From the NCBI GenBank assembly GCA_913053875.1, contig CAJXGN010000017.1, positions 1 to 62,404 on the forward strand: a stretch of DNA of 62,404 bases, read 5' to 3'. Below are positions 41,751-50,146 of this stretch, piece after piece. The notes beneath the pieces were generated by a model. That model made no database searches. It was given only the letters and a program-made list of their open reading frames with translations, and was not told the origin of the DNA. The position numbers were made by a program, and so were the translations under genes. Positions within the stretch are counted from its first letter, which is position 1. The number at the start of each line of letters is the position of its first letter. The stretch is from an uncultured Agromyces sp. (GTDB taxonomy: Bacteria; Actinomycetota; Actinomycetes; Actinomycetales; Microbacteriaceae).

Positions 41751-42562
41751 CGTCGACCGCCGCACCGACGCGGGGCCCGGCGGCATCCGCCCGCCCCCGC
41801 AAGCCCGCACCGTCGTGGGCGCTGTGGACGGGCATCATCGCCGCCACCGCGATCACGATCTGGTCGGCCCTGGGCATCGAGTTCACGCTCGCACCACTCT
41901 TCACCGACGCAGCCCGTGGCTGGTTCGTGATCCAGGAGTTCTTCGCGCCGAACTGGGGGTTCATCTTCCAGGTCGGCAACGCGTGGCTCGAGACACTCTC
42001 GATCGCCGTGCTCGCGAGCCTCGTCGGCTGCCTGCTCGGCCTCATTGCGGCGATGCTCGCGTCGAAGGTGACGCTCGCGAACCCCGTCGCCCATCAGGTC
42101 GTGAAGTGGGTGCTGTCGGTGATCCGCTCGATTCCCGACATCGGCTGGGCGTTCCTGATGGTCGCGTTCGTCGGTGTGGGGTCGCTCGCGGGCATCCTCG
42201 CGCTCGTCATGTTCAACATCGGCATCATCGCCAAGCTCACCTCCGAGTCGATCGACGCGGTCGACCCCGGTCCGATCGAGGCGGCGGATGCCTCGGGGGC
42301 GAACAGCTTCCAGCGGGCGCGCTGGGCGGTCTACCCGCAGGTGCTGCCGAACTTCCTCAGCTACAGCCTGTACGTCTTCGAGCTGAACATCCGCGCGTCG
42401 ATCGTGATCGGCCTCGCCGGCGCCGGCGGCATCGGCAACGTGCTGCTCGTGCAGCTCGGCCGGTTCGCGTGGGAGAACGTGTCGGCCATCTTCATCGCGA
42501 CCTTCGTGGTGGTGCTCGCGGTCGACCTCGCGTCGCAGGCGATCCGGAGGCGCATCGCATGA
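41747..42562 (+). CDS. phnE: Phosphonate-type ABC transporter permease 1
   Basis: 271 residues with about six hydrophobic helices. The EAA-like loop ESIDAVDPGPIEAADASGANSFQRARWAVYPQ is the PhnE-specific coupling motif (DPGPxEAA). It overlaps phnC and the following permease by ATGA at both ends. The two PhnE proteins probably form a heterodimeric channel. The coding sequence contains the host GCGGATGC word. Confidence 0.9.
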   Translation: MTSTAAPTRGPAASARPRKPAPSWALWTGIIAATAITIWSALGIEFTLAPLFTDAARGWFVIQEFFAPNWGFIFQVGNAWLETLSIAVLASLVGCLLGLIAAMLASKVTLANPVAHQVVKWVLSVIRSIPDIGWAFLMVAFVGVGSLAGILALVMFNIGIIAKLTSESIDAVDPGPIEAADASGANSFQRARWAVYPQVLPNFLSYSLYVFELNIRASIVIGLAGAGGIGNVLLVQLGRFAWENVSAIFIATFVVVLAVDLASQAIRRRIA

Positions 42563-43449
42563 CCACGCCCACGCGCTCCGCGACGTCCTCGACGCGTCCC
42601 ACCCCGCCCAGCAAGTGGCCGCACACGATCGGCCTGCTCGTCAGCCTCGCCGTCGTGATCCTCGCCGTCTGGCTCGTCGACGCGAACTGGATCCGCCTCG
42701 CCGACCTGCCCGCCTCGATCGGCAACTACATCGTGCTGATGGGGCAGGGGCTCACCCACAACCCGCTCGAGGTGCCGTGGAGCGAGTACTGGGTGCTCGC
42801 GACCCAGCGCATGCTCGAGTCGATCCAGATGGCGTGGATCGGCACGCTCATCGGCGCGGTGCTGTCGCTGCCGTTGGGCTTCCTCGCCGCACGCACGGTG
42901 TCGCCGGCCGGTGTCGTGTTCGTCACCCGCCAGTTCCTGAACGCGGTGCGCGCACTGCCCGAGATCATCCTCGCGATCGTGCTGATCATGCCGATCTTCG
43001 GCCTCGGCCCGCTGACCGGCGCGCTCGCGCTCGGCATCGGCTCGATCGGCACGCTCGGCAAGCTGACCGCCGAGGCGATCGAGTCGATCGATCCAGGCCC
43101 GGTCGAGGCGGCGTTGGCCGCGGGCGCCCGCCCGGTGCAGCGCATGCGCTGGGCGATCCTGCCGCAGGCGCTGCCCGAGATCGTGGCGTTCTGGCTGTAC
43201 CGGTTCGAGATCAACATCCGCGCGAGCGCCGTGCTCGGCGTCATCGGCGCGGGCGGCATCGGCTCGCTGCTCTCGCAGTTGTTCAACCGGCGCGAGTGGG
43301 AGCAGATCGGCATCACGCTGGTGGTCATCATCGCGGTGACGATCCTGGTCGACTCGATCTCGGGTGCGGTGCGGGCGCGCATCATCTCGGGCGGCGGGCG
43401 GAAGCTGGCGGCGCGGGAGCGTCACGACGAGGCATCCGCCATCGTCTGA
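42559..43449 (+). CDS. phnE: Phosphonate-type ABC transporter permease 2
   Basis: 296 residues, paralogous to the preceding gene, with the same ESIDPGPVEAALAAGARPVQRMRWAILPQALPE coupling loop and helices covering about 22-42 and the remainder. It begins at an ATG overlapping the previous stop. It ends the operon, and no terminator stem is obvious before the DtxR-like box region. Two distinct PhnE proteins in tandem are common in actinobacterial phosphonate or phosphite transporters. Confidence 0.9.
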   Translation: MTTPTRSATSSTRPTPPSKWPHTIGLLVSLAVVILAVWLVDANWIRLADLPASIGNYIVLMGQGLTHNPLEVPWSEYWVLATQRMLESIQMAWIGTLIGAVLSLPLGFLAARTVSPAGVVFVTRQFLNAVRALPEIILAIVLIMPIFGLGPLTGALALGIGSIGTLGKLTAEAIESIDPGPVEAALAAGARPVQRMRWAILPQALPEIVAFWLYRFEINIRASAVLGVIGAGGIGSLLSQLFNRREWEQIGITLVVIIAVTILVDSISGAVRARIISGGGRKLAARERHDEASAIV

Positions 43450-43485
43450 GGCAGTGCTGAGAGCAGCCGAGCGGATGCCGCGGGG

Positions 43486-43504
43486 TGAGGTAAGCCTTAC
43501 CTGA
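43486..43504. promoter_or_regulatory. DtxR/IdeR-like iron box upstream of the DUF1540 gene
   Basis: TGAGGTAAGCCTTACCTGA matches the 19-bp DtxR/IdeR consensus TTAGGTTAGCCTAACCTAA at 15 positions and is itself a near-perfect palindrome. It lies about 113 bp before the DUF1540 ATG; a TAGCAT -10 at 43568-43573 is well downstream, so the box is upstream of that promoter. Confidence 0.65.
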
Positions 43505-43616
43505 AAAGTGCCGCTGACCGGCCGAAACACGCGTCCCGAAGGGCTGGCGGACCGACGTCGACGGGTCTAGCATCGGCCTCAGGACGCTCACCTGCACGCG
43601 ACATCCGGAGGCCGCC

Positions 43617-43916
43617 ATGACCATGCTCGCCGATCTTCCCGCCGTCACCGAGTGCTCGGTCGAGGGCTGTTCCTACAACGACCACTCGCACTGCCATGCC
43701 GCCGCGGTCACCATCGCGGGTTCGAACGGCGACGCGCAGTGCGCGACCTTCATCCCGCTGTCGACCAAGGGCGGGCTCGACAAGGTCGTCACGCACGTGG
43801 GCGCCTGCCAGCGCGCCGACTGCGTGCACAACTCGTCGCTGGAGTGCACCGCGCCGGCCGTGCGCATCGGTGCCGGACAGGACGCGGCGGACTGCCTCAC
43901 GTACGACGCGCGCTGA
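43617..43916 (+). CDS. DUF1540 cysteine-rich protein
   Basis: 99 residues with two copies of the DUF1540 motif: C-x4-C-x7-C followed by AAAVTI in the first half (CSVEGCSYNDHSHCHAAAVTI) and the similar CQRADCVHNSSLECTAPAV in the second half, giving eight conserved cysteines in all. The pattern suggests metal binding, but no function is established. GGAGG precedes the ATG at 43617; a second ATG two codons later is possible. A DtxR/IdeR-like box upstream hints at iron control, which would fit a metal-binding role. Confidence 0.87.
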   Translation: MTMLADLPAVTECSVEGCSYNDHSHCHAAAVTIAGSNGDAQCATFIPLSTKGGLDKVVTHVGACQRADCVHNSSLECTAPAVRIGAGQDAADCLTYDAR

Positions 43917-44062
43917 CGCCCTCGGGTCCGGTGCGGCCGCCGCATAGGCCGTTACCGTGCCGTGACGCAAGGGGATTCCTTCCCGCGACACCCGTCGCCT
44001 AAACTCACCACACGATCCGCGGAGACCCGTCGGTCGATCCTCGACCGAATCAGGAGGGCTGC

Positions 44063-45082
44063 GTGATCGAGTCATCGCTTCCGCAGGAGCCCGTGGTGCC
44101 GCAGGGGGACGCGCAGCGGTACCGCTTCTCCGAGCACATCGGCTCCGGCGGCATGGCCGACGTGTACCGCGCGACCGACACGCTGCTCGGACGCGACGTG
44201 GCGATCAAGGTGTTCCGTGACGACGGCGAGCCCGGGGGCGACCCCGTGCGGCGCGAGCGGGAGATCCGCCTGCTGAGCTCCTTCCGGCATCCCGGCCTCG
44301 TCGAGGTGTACGACGCCGGCGTGCTCGAGCATCGCGGTGCGCCGCGACGCTACGTCGTGATGGAGCTCGTCGAGGGGAGCTCCCTCGCGCGTCGCCTGAC
44401 GGGCGGCCCGCTGCCGGCCCGCCAGGTGGCCGACGTGGGGGCCCAGCTCGCCGATGCGCTGGCCTACGTCCACGAGCAGGGGGTCGTGCACCGCGACGTG
44501 AAGCCCGACAACGTGCTGTTCGACGAGCGCCCGGCGCTCGGCTACACGGTCTTCGCCAAGCTCGCCGACTTCGGGGTGGCGCAGTTCACGCACGCGTCGC
44601 GCATGACCGACTCCGGCTCCATCCTGGGTACGGCGAGCTACATCTCTCCCGAGCAGGCCCGCGGCGGAGTAGTGGGCGCCGCCAGCGACATCTACTCGCT
44701 CGGGCTCGTGCTGCTCGAGGCGCTGACCGGCGAGCGCGAGTACACGGGGACGCCGATCGAGGCCGCGATCGCACGGCTCAGCAGGCGGCCGCGGGTCCCC
44801 GAGGACGTCGCGCCGCAGTGGCGCGAGATCCTCGAGGCGATGACCGAGGACGACCCCGGTGCCCGGCCGACGGCACACGACGTCTCGGCGACGATGCGCG
44901 ACCTGATCCGCGGCATCATCCTCAGCCGTCGCGAGCAGCGCCGGCTGGCTCGCATCTCGCGCGGCCCGGATCATGTGGCGGCGCACCGTCGTCGTGTGTC
45001 GGTGCTCGTCGCATCCGGTGGCATCTGCGCGCTGGTGGGTGGCGGGATCGGGCTCGCGCTCGGGCTGCACGTGCTCGGCTAG
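44063..45082 (+). CDS. Serine/threonine protein kinase with a C-terminal membrane anchor
   Basis: 339 residues. A complete PknB-like kinase domain runs from IGSGGMADVYRA (glycine-rich loop) through VAIKVF (K49), HRDVKPDNVL (catalytic loop), DFG and YISPEQARG to about residue 280. One membrane helix lies near 312-336 with only a few residues beyond, so there is no extracellular sensor domain. GTG at 44063 follows AGGAGGG. A TAAACT -10 (44000-44005) and a CGGTCGA/TCGACCG stem (44031-44047) lie upstream. It phosphorylates proteins at the membrane; the target is unknown. Confidence 0.92.
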   Translation: MIESSLPQEPVVPQGDAQRYRFSEHIGSGGMADVYRATDTLLGRDVAIKVFRDDGEPGGDPVRREREIRLLSSFRHPGLVEVYDAGVLEHRGAPRRYVVMELVEGSSLARRLTGGPLPARQVADVGAQLADALAYVHEQGVVHRDVKPDNVLFDERPALGYTVFAKLADFGVAQFTHASRMTDSGSILGTASYISPEQARGGVVGAASDIYSLGLVLLEALTGEREYTGTPIEAAIARLSRRPRVPEDVAPQWREILEAMTEDDPGARPTAHDVSATMRDLIRGIILSRREQRRLARISRGPDHVAAHRRRVSVLVASGGICALVGGGIGLALGLHVLG

Positions 45083-45112
45083 TCGCACGCGACCCGCGCG
45101 GTCCTGACGGAT

Positions 45113-45688
45113 TCAGTCGGCTGGCGCGGTCGCCTTCGCGGGGTGGCACGCGGTCGCGGTCATGCGGCCCTCCGGGTCGAGTCGTTCGAGCAGCACGCCG
45201 GCGAGGTCGTACAGGCGGTCGAGGTCGTCGGGGGTGAGCGCGTCGAGCACGTAGTGCCGTGCGGTCTCGAGGTGCCCCGGCGCGGCCTCGTCGAGCAGCG
45301 CGAGCCCGGCGTCGGTGAGCCGGGCGTTCGTGGCGCGGCGGTCCTCCGGGCAGGGGAAGCGCTCGATCAGTCCGCGCTGCTCGAGGCGCTTGGCGACGTG
45401 CGAGAGGCGGGGGAGCGTGGCGTTCGTGCGTGATGCGAGGCGTGTCATGCGCGAGGTGCGGTCGGGTGACGAGGCGAGCGTCATGAGCACGAGGTACTCG
45501 AAGTGCGTGATCTGCGCCTCGCGCAGCAGCTGTGCGTCGAGCACGCCGGGGAGCAGCTCGGTGAGCGCGACGAGGCGCACCCAGGCGGCTTCCTCGGTGT
45601 CGGTCATGGCCGGGCCGGACATTGCCGGCTCGGTCATCGACGGGTCGGTCGTCTCGGGCGCCGGCACGCTCGTCGTCTGCAGCTCCAT
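45113..45688 (-). CDS. MarR-family regulator
   Basis: 191 residues. The winged-helix core is ITHFEYLVLMTLASSPDRTSRMTRLASRTNATLPRLSHVAKRLEQRGLIERFPCPEDRRATNARLTDAG, typical of MarR. About 30 extra residues at the N-terminus are Thr/Pro-rich. The ATG at 45688 follows TAGACT by six bases, a leaderless start. It is divergent from an NADP-binding protein gene, and two GTTGA/TCAAC-type dyads lie between them, so it probably represses both in response to a phenolic or oxidant. Confidence 0.9.
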   Translation of the reverse strand: MELQTTSVPAPETTDPSMTEPAMSGPAMTDTEEAAWVRLVALTELLPGVLDAQLLREAQITHFEYLVLMTLASSPDRTSRMTRLASRTNATLPRLSHVAKRLEQRGLIERFPCPEDRRATNARLTDAGLALLDEAAPGHLETARHYVLDALTPDDLDRLYDLAGVLLERLDPEGRMTATACHPAKATAPAD

Positions 45689-45694
45689 GCCGCC

Positions 45695-45700
45695 AGTCTA
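45695..45700 (-). promoter_or_regulatory. -10 element TAGACT of a probable leaderless transcript
   Basis: On the minus strand, TAGACT is separated by six bases from the MarR ATG at 45688. Confidence 0.55.
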
Positions 45701-45706
45701 GCGAAA

Positions 45707-45754
45707 GTTGACGCATCAACCAATGTGTGCGTACCATTCAGTTGTTCCCACAAC
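45707..45754. promoter_or_regulatory. Two MarR-type operator dyads
   Basis: GTTGACGCATCAAC (45707-45720) and GTTGTTCCCACAAC (45741-45754) share a 5-4-5 layout with GTTGW arms. One overlaps the regulator's own promoter; the other lies 20 bp before the divergent gene's ATG. Confidence 0.7.
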
Positions 45755-45774
45755 CAAATGGACGGAGACCAGCA

Positions 45775-46350
45775 ATGACCACGGTCAGCATCATCGGCAA
45801 CGGCAACATGGGCCAGGCGATCGGCGGCGTCCTCGCCGACGGCGGCACCAGCGTGCACTACGTGGGTCGCGAGGCCGGCTCGATCGAGGGAGACCTCGTC
45901 GTGCTCGCCGTGCCCTACCCCGAGGTCGCCGGCGTCATCGCCACCCACGGTGCGGCCCTGGCCGGCAAGGTGGTCGTCGACATCACGAACCCGCTCGACT
46001 TCTCGACGTTCGACTCGCTCGTCGTGCCGGCCGACTCGTCGGCGGCGGCCGAGATCGCCGCCGCGCTGCCCGACTCCAACGTGCTCAAGGCGTTCAACAC
46101 GAACTTCGCCGGCACGCTCGCCGCGAAGACCGTGGGCGGCGTGCCCACGACCGTGCTCGTCGCGGGCGACGACGCCGAGGCGAAGCAGGCGCTCGCCGGC
46201 GTGCTCGAGGCCGGCGGCCTCGCGGTGATCGACGCGGGCGCCCTGTCGCGGGCCCGCGAGCTCGAGTCGCTCGGGTTCCTGCAGCTCACGCTCGCCGTGC
46301 AGGAGCGCATCGGCTGGACCGACGGCTTCGCCGTCGCGACGGCCGCGTAG
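45775..46350 (+). CDS. NADP-binding reductase-like protein
   Basis: 191 residues. VSIIGNGNMGQAIGGVLADGG is the N-terminal nucleotide-binding motif, followed by NPLDFSTFDSLVVPADSSAA and LKAFNTNFAGTLA, which match F420H2:NADP reductase-like or pyrroline-5-carboxylate reductase-like dinucleotide-binding proteins. GGAGA precedes the ATG at 45775. It is divergently transcribed from the MarR regulator and is its likely target. A second member of this family lies at 25109. Confidence 0.85.
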   Translation: MTTVSIIGNGNMGQAIGGVLADGGTSVHYVGREAGSIEGDLVVLAVPYPEVAGVIATHGAALAGKVVVDITNPLDFSTFDSLVVPADSSAAAEIAAALPDSNVLKAFNTNFAGTLAAKTVGGVPTTVLVAGDDAEAKQALAGVLEAGGLAVIDAGALSRARELESLGFLQLTLAVQERIGWTDGFAVATAA

Positions 46351-46398
46351 CTCCGACCGGATTCCAGGCGGTGGCGGGCGTCCAGGTGCCCGCCACCG

Positions 46399-47868
46399 TC
46401 ACGCGCCGGGTGCGCTCGGCGATGCGGGCGACACCGGCGCCTCTTCGGGCGCGCGCAGCTCGACGTCGTCGACGCGGACGCGGGGCATCGCGACCGCCGC
46501 GAGCAGTGTGAGCACCGCCGCTGCCATGACCGCGAGGAAGACGGCGGATGCCGCCTGCTGGATCGCATCCGGCGAATCGCTGCCGAGCCCCGAGCGGGCG
46601 ATGACGGCGTTCGCCACCGCGCCGAACACGGCGGCGCCGACGGCACTGCCGATCGAGCGCGTGAACATGTTCGTGCCGGTCACGACCCCGCGCTCGTTCC
46701 ACGGCACCGACGACTGGGCCGCGATGAGCGTGGGGGTCGCCACGAGCCCCATGCCGAGGCCCACCACGAAGCACGCGATCGCCGAGAGCATGGCGCTCGG
46801 CGACGCGGCGAAGAGGTACAGCAGCGTCGTGCCGACGACCGTGATCGAGAGCCCGATGAACGCGGTCGGCCGGAACCCGATGCGCAGGTAGAGGCGCCCG
46901 GACTGCGACGCGGCGATCGGCCAGCCGAGCGTGAGTGCGGCGACGGCGAGCCCGGAGACGAGCGGGGTGACGCCGGCCGAGGTCTCGAGGAAGGTCGGCA
47001 CGTACGACGTGAGCCCGATGAGCGCCGCGCCGACGCCGAGCCCGATGAGCGAGGTCGTGAGGATGAGCCGCCGCTGGAAGATCCAGAGCGGCAGCACCGG
47101 TTCGGCGGCACGACGCTCGATGAAGCCGAACACGATCAGCAGCACCCCGCCGGCGCCGAACGCGACCGCGCTCTGCCACGACAGCCACGCCCACGCCTGG
47201 CCGCCCTCGAGCAGGCCGAGGATCACGAGCGTGAGCCCCACGGTCAGCGTCGACGCGCCGGCGATGTCGAGGCGGTGCCGACGCGGCTCGAGCGTCTCGT
47301 GGTAGTTGCGGAGGAGCATCCACGCGGCGATGAGGCACAGCGGGACGTTCACGAAGAAGATCCACCGCCACGACAGGTACTCCGAGAACAGCCCGCCGAG
47401 GGTCGGCCCGACGACCGACGAGATCGCCCACACGCTCGCGAGGTAGCCCTGCGCCTTCGCGCGCTCGCGCACCGTGTAGATGTCGCCCGCGATGGTCACC
47501 GAGATCGGCATGACCGCACCCGCGCCGAGTCCCTGGATCGCGCGGAACACGATGAGCGAGCCCATGTCCCACGCGAACCCGCACAGGATCGACCCGACGA
47601 GGAAGACCCCGACGCCGAACAGCATGAGGGGCTTGCGGCCGATCGTGTCGGCGAGCTTCGCGTACACCGGCGTCGAGACGGCCTGCGCGAGCAGGTAGAT
47701 CGAGAACAGCCACGGGAACTGCGAGAACCCGCCCAGGTCGGCGACCACCGAGGGCACCGCGGTCGCGAGGATCGTCGCGTCGATCGCGATGAGCCCCGTC
47801 GACAGCATCAGGGCGATGAGGATGGGACCGCGATCGGATCGGAAGCCCACGGAAACGGTCTCGGCCAT
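46399..47868 (-). CDS. MFS drug transporter (DHA2 type), copy 1
   Basis: 489 residues with about 14 helices of the DHA2 family. ILATAVPSVVADLGG, the motif A loop KLADTIGRKPLM, and antiporter motif C-like GLGAGAVMPISVTIAGD are present. It is closely similar along its whole length to the neighbouring gene, including conserved blocks such as FRAIQGLGAGAVMP and LTSYVPTFLE. GAGGGGG precedes the ATG. It exports small molecules in exchange for protons; substrate unknown. Confidence 0.92.
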   Translation of the reverse strand: MAETVSVGFRSDRGPILIALMLSTGLIAIDATILATAVPSVVADLGGFSQFPWLFSIYLLAQAVSTPVYAKLADTIGRKPLMLFGVGVFLVGSILCGFAWDMGSLIVFRAIQGLGAGAVMPISVTIAGDIYTVRERAKAQGYLASVWAISSVVGPTLGGLFSEYLSWRWIFFVNVPLCLIAAWMLLRNYHETLEPRRHRLDIAGASTLTVGLTLVILGLLEGGQAWAWLSWQSAVAFGAGGVLLIVFGFIERRAAEPVLPLWIFQRRLILTTSLIGLGVGAALIGLTSYVPTFLETSAGVTPLVSGLAVAALTLGWPIAASQSGRLYLRIGFRPTAFIGLSITVVGTTLLYLFAASPSAMLSAIACFVVGLGMGLVATPTLIAAQSSVPWNERGVVTGTNMFTRSIGSAVGAAVFGAVANAVIARSGLGSDSPDAIQQAASAVFLAVMAAAVLTLLAAVAMPRVRVDDVELRAPEEAPVSPASPSAPGA

Positions 47869-47931
47869 GCGCCCCCTCGTAACGATGCGAACCCTTGGTG
47901 CAACGCGACGACGGCACGCGCATTCCCGATG

Positions 47932-49353
47932 CTACGTGGATGCCTCCAGGTCCTCGACGCGCACGCGGGGCATCGCGATCGCCGCGCCGACGGTGAGCAC
48001 CGCGGCGACGAAGGCTGCGAGGAACACCGCGCTCGACGCCTGCTGGATCGCCTCGGGCGACTCGGGCCCGCCCATCGATGCCAGCACGATCGCGTTGGCG
48101 ATGGTGCCGAACACCGCCACGCCGACCGCGCTGCCGATCGAGCGGGTGAAGCGGTTGGTGCCGGTGACGACCGCGCGCTCGTGCCACGGCACCGACGACT
48201 GCGCGGCGACGAGCGTCGGGGTGGTGGCGAGGCCCAGGCCGAACCCGACGAACAGGCACGAGATCGCGGTCGTGACGGGGTTGGGCCAGGCGGATGCCAC
48301 GAAGAGGGCCGCCGTGCCGAACATCGCGACCGCGAGCCCGATGAAGGCGGTCGCACGGAAGCCGATGCGGGTGTAGATCTTCGCCGACTGCGACGACGCG
48401 ATCGGCCAGCCGATGCTGATGCTCGCGACCGCGAGGCCGCCGATGATCGGGCTCACGCCCGTGGTGACCTCGAGGAAGGTCGGCACGTACGAGGTGAGGC
48501 CGATGAGGGCCGCGCCGACGCCCATCGAGATGAGCGACGTGGTGAGGATGAGTCGTCGCGACAGGATCGCGATCGGCAGCACAGGCTCCGCCGCGTGCCG
48601 CTCGACGAACACGAAGGCGATGAGCATGACCGCGCCGAACCCGAACGCGGTGAGCGACTGCCACGACGACCAGGCCCACGCCTGCCCGCCCTCGAGCAGG
48701 CCGAGGATCACGGCGGTGAGGCCGAGGGTGAGCGTGACGGCGCCGGCGACATCGATGCGGTGCTGCCGCGGCTCGAGCTGCTCGTGGTAGAGCCGCACGA
48801 TCATCCAGATCGCGATGATGCACAGCGGGATGTTCACGAAGAAGATCCACCGCCAGGTCGCGAACTCGGCGAACAGCCCGCCGACCGTCGGGCCCACCAC
48901 CGACGCGGCCGCCCAGACCGAGCCGAAGTACCCCGTGACCTTCGCGCGCTCGCGCACGTTGTAGAGGTCGCCCGCAATGGTCACCGCCATCGGCATGACG
49001 GCGCCCGCGCCGAGTCCCTGCACCGCGCGGAACGCGATGAGCGCGCCCATGCTCCACGCCACGCCGCACAGGATCGACCCGACGAGGAACAGGCTGATGC
49101 CGACCAGCATGATGGGCTTGCGCCCGATCGTGTCGGCGAGCTTCGAGTACACCGGCACGGTCACGGCCTGCGCGAGCAGGTAGGCCGAGAACAACCAGGG
49201 GAACGACGCGAATCCGCCGATGTCGGCCACGATGGTCGGCACCGCGGTGGCGAGGATGGTCGCCTCGATCGCGACGAGGCCCGTCGAGAGCATCAGGGCG
49301 ATGAGCACGGGTCCGCGCTGCCCGCCGAATCCCACGGTGTCCGTCGTCGTCAC
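47932..49353 (-). CDS. MFS drug transporter (DHA2 type), copy 2
   Basis: 473 residues, 14-helix DHA2 type, with motif A loop KLADTIGRKPIM and GLGAGAVMPMAVTIAGD. It runs in tandem with copy 1 at a 63-bp distance on the same strand. The GTG at 49353 is chosen because GAGGAG lies upstream; an in-frame ATG at 49389 would add an unlikely charged leader. Copy 1 could be transcribed from its own promoter in the gap or by read-through. Confidence 0.92.
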   Translation of the reverse strand: MTTTDTVGFGGQRGPVLIALMLSTGLVAIEATILATAVPTIVADIGGFASFPWLFSAYLLAQAVTVPVYSKLADTIGRKPIMLVGISLFLVGSILCGVAWSMGALIAFRAVQGLGAGAVMPMAVTIAGDLYNVRERAKVTGYFGSVWAAASVVGPTVGGLFAEFATWRWIFFVNIPLCIIAIWMIVRLYHEQLEPRQHRIDVAGAVTLTLGLTAVILGLLEGGQAWAWSSWQSLTAFGFGAVMLIAFVFVERHAAEPVLPIAILSRRLILTTSLISMGVGAALIGLTSYVPTFLEVTTGVSPIIGGLAVASISIGWPIASSQSAKIYTRIGFRATAFIGLAVAMFGTAALFVASAWPNPVTTAISCLFVGFGLGLATTPTLVAAQSSVPWHERAVVTGTNRFTRSIGSAVGVAVFGTIANAIVLASMGGPESPEAIQQASSAVFLAAFVAAVLTVGAAIAMPRVRVEDLEAST

Positions 49354-49414
49354 TGCGCTCCTCGCTCGTCGCCCGTACCGGTCTACCACCGGCGAGGTTG
49401 CAGGGGCGTTCGGC

Positions 49415-50146
49415 TCAGGCTGCAGCGTGCACGAGTCGCTCGACGTACGGCGTCGCCGGTGCCCGGCGCAGGTCGTCGAGCGTGCCGCGCTGGGTCACGA
49501 CTCCCTGCTCGAGCACCGCGACCTCGTCGGCGATCGCAGCATCGGCGAGGCTGTGCGTGACCAGGATCGTCGGGCCGGCGAAGCCGCGCACGTGGTCGGC
49601 GAGTTCGCGGCGCAGGTCGACGCGCACCTCGACGTCGAGCGCCGAGAGCGGTTCGTCGAGCAGCAGCACATCCGGTTCCGCGGCGAGCGCGCGGGCCACG
49701 GCGACCCGCTGCTGCTGGCCGCCCGAGAGGGCGAGCGGATGCCTCGCGGCGAGGCCGCCCGCTCCCACCCGCTCGAGCCAGCGGTCGGCCGCCTCGCGCG
49801 ACGCGCGGCGCGAGGCGCCCGCCATGCGCGACGCGAACGCCACGTTGTCGCGCACGGTGAGGTGGCCGAAGAGCAGGTAGTCCTGGAACACGACGCCGAC
49901 GCGACGCGCCTCGGGGGCGAGCACGCGCCCCGACGAGGCATCCGCCAGCACCCGATCGCCGAGGCGCAGTCGACCCGCCTCGAGCGGCAGGAGCCCCGCG
50001 ATCGCGGCGAGCACGGTCGACTTGCCGGCGCCGTTCGGGCCGAACAGCGCGAGCGTGCGGCCTGGCGCGACGTCGAGGTCGATGGCCACCGCGAGGTCGC
50101 CGCGCCGGGCGGTGAACGTTCCGGCGAGGCATCCGTCGCCGTTCAT
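49415..50146 (-). CDS. modC: Molybdate ABC transporter ATPase
   Basis: 243 residues. Walker A GPNGAGKST, Q-loop VFQDYLLF, signature LSGGQQQRVAVARAL and Walker B VLLLDEPLSALD are intact. It is shorter than classical ModC (about 350), because the C-terminal TOBE domain that regulates ModC is missing; a separate HTH-TOBE protein is encoded in the same operon. ATGA overlap with modB shows coupling. It energises molybdate import. Confidence 0.9.
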   Translation of the reverse strand: MNGDGCLAGTFTARRGDLAVAIDLDVAPGRTLALFGPNGAGKSTVLAAIAGLLPLEAGRLRLGDRVLADASSGRVLAPEARRVGVVFQDYLLFGHLTVRDNVAFASRMAGASRRASREAADRWLERVGAGGLAARHPLALSGGQQQRVAVARALAAEPDVLLLDEPLSALDVEVRVDLRRELADHVRGFAGPTILVTHSLADAAIADEVAVLEQGVVTQRGTLDDLRRAPATPYVERLVHAAA

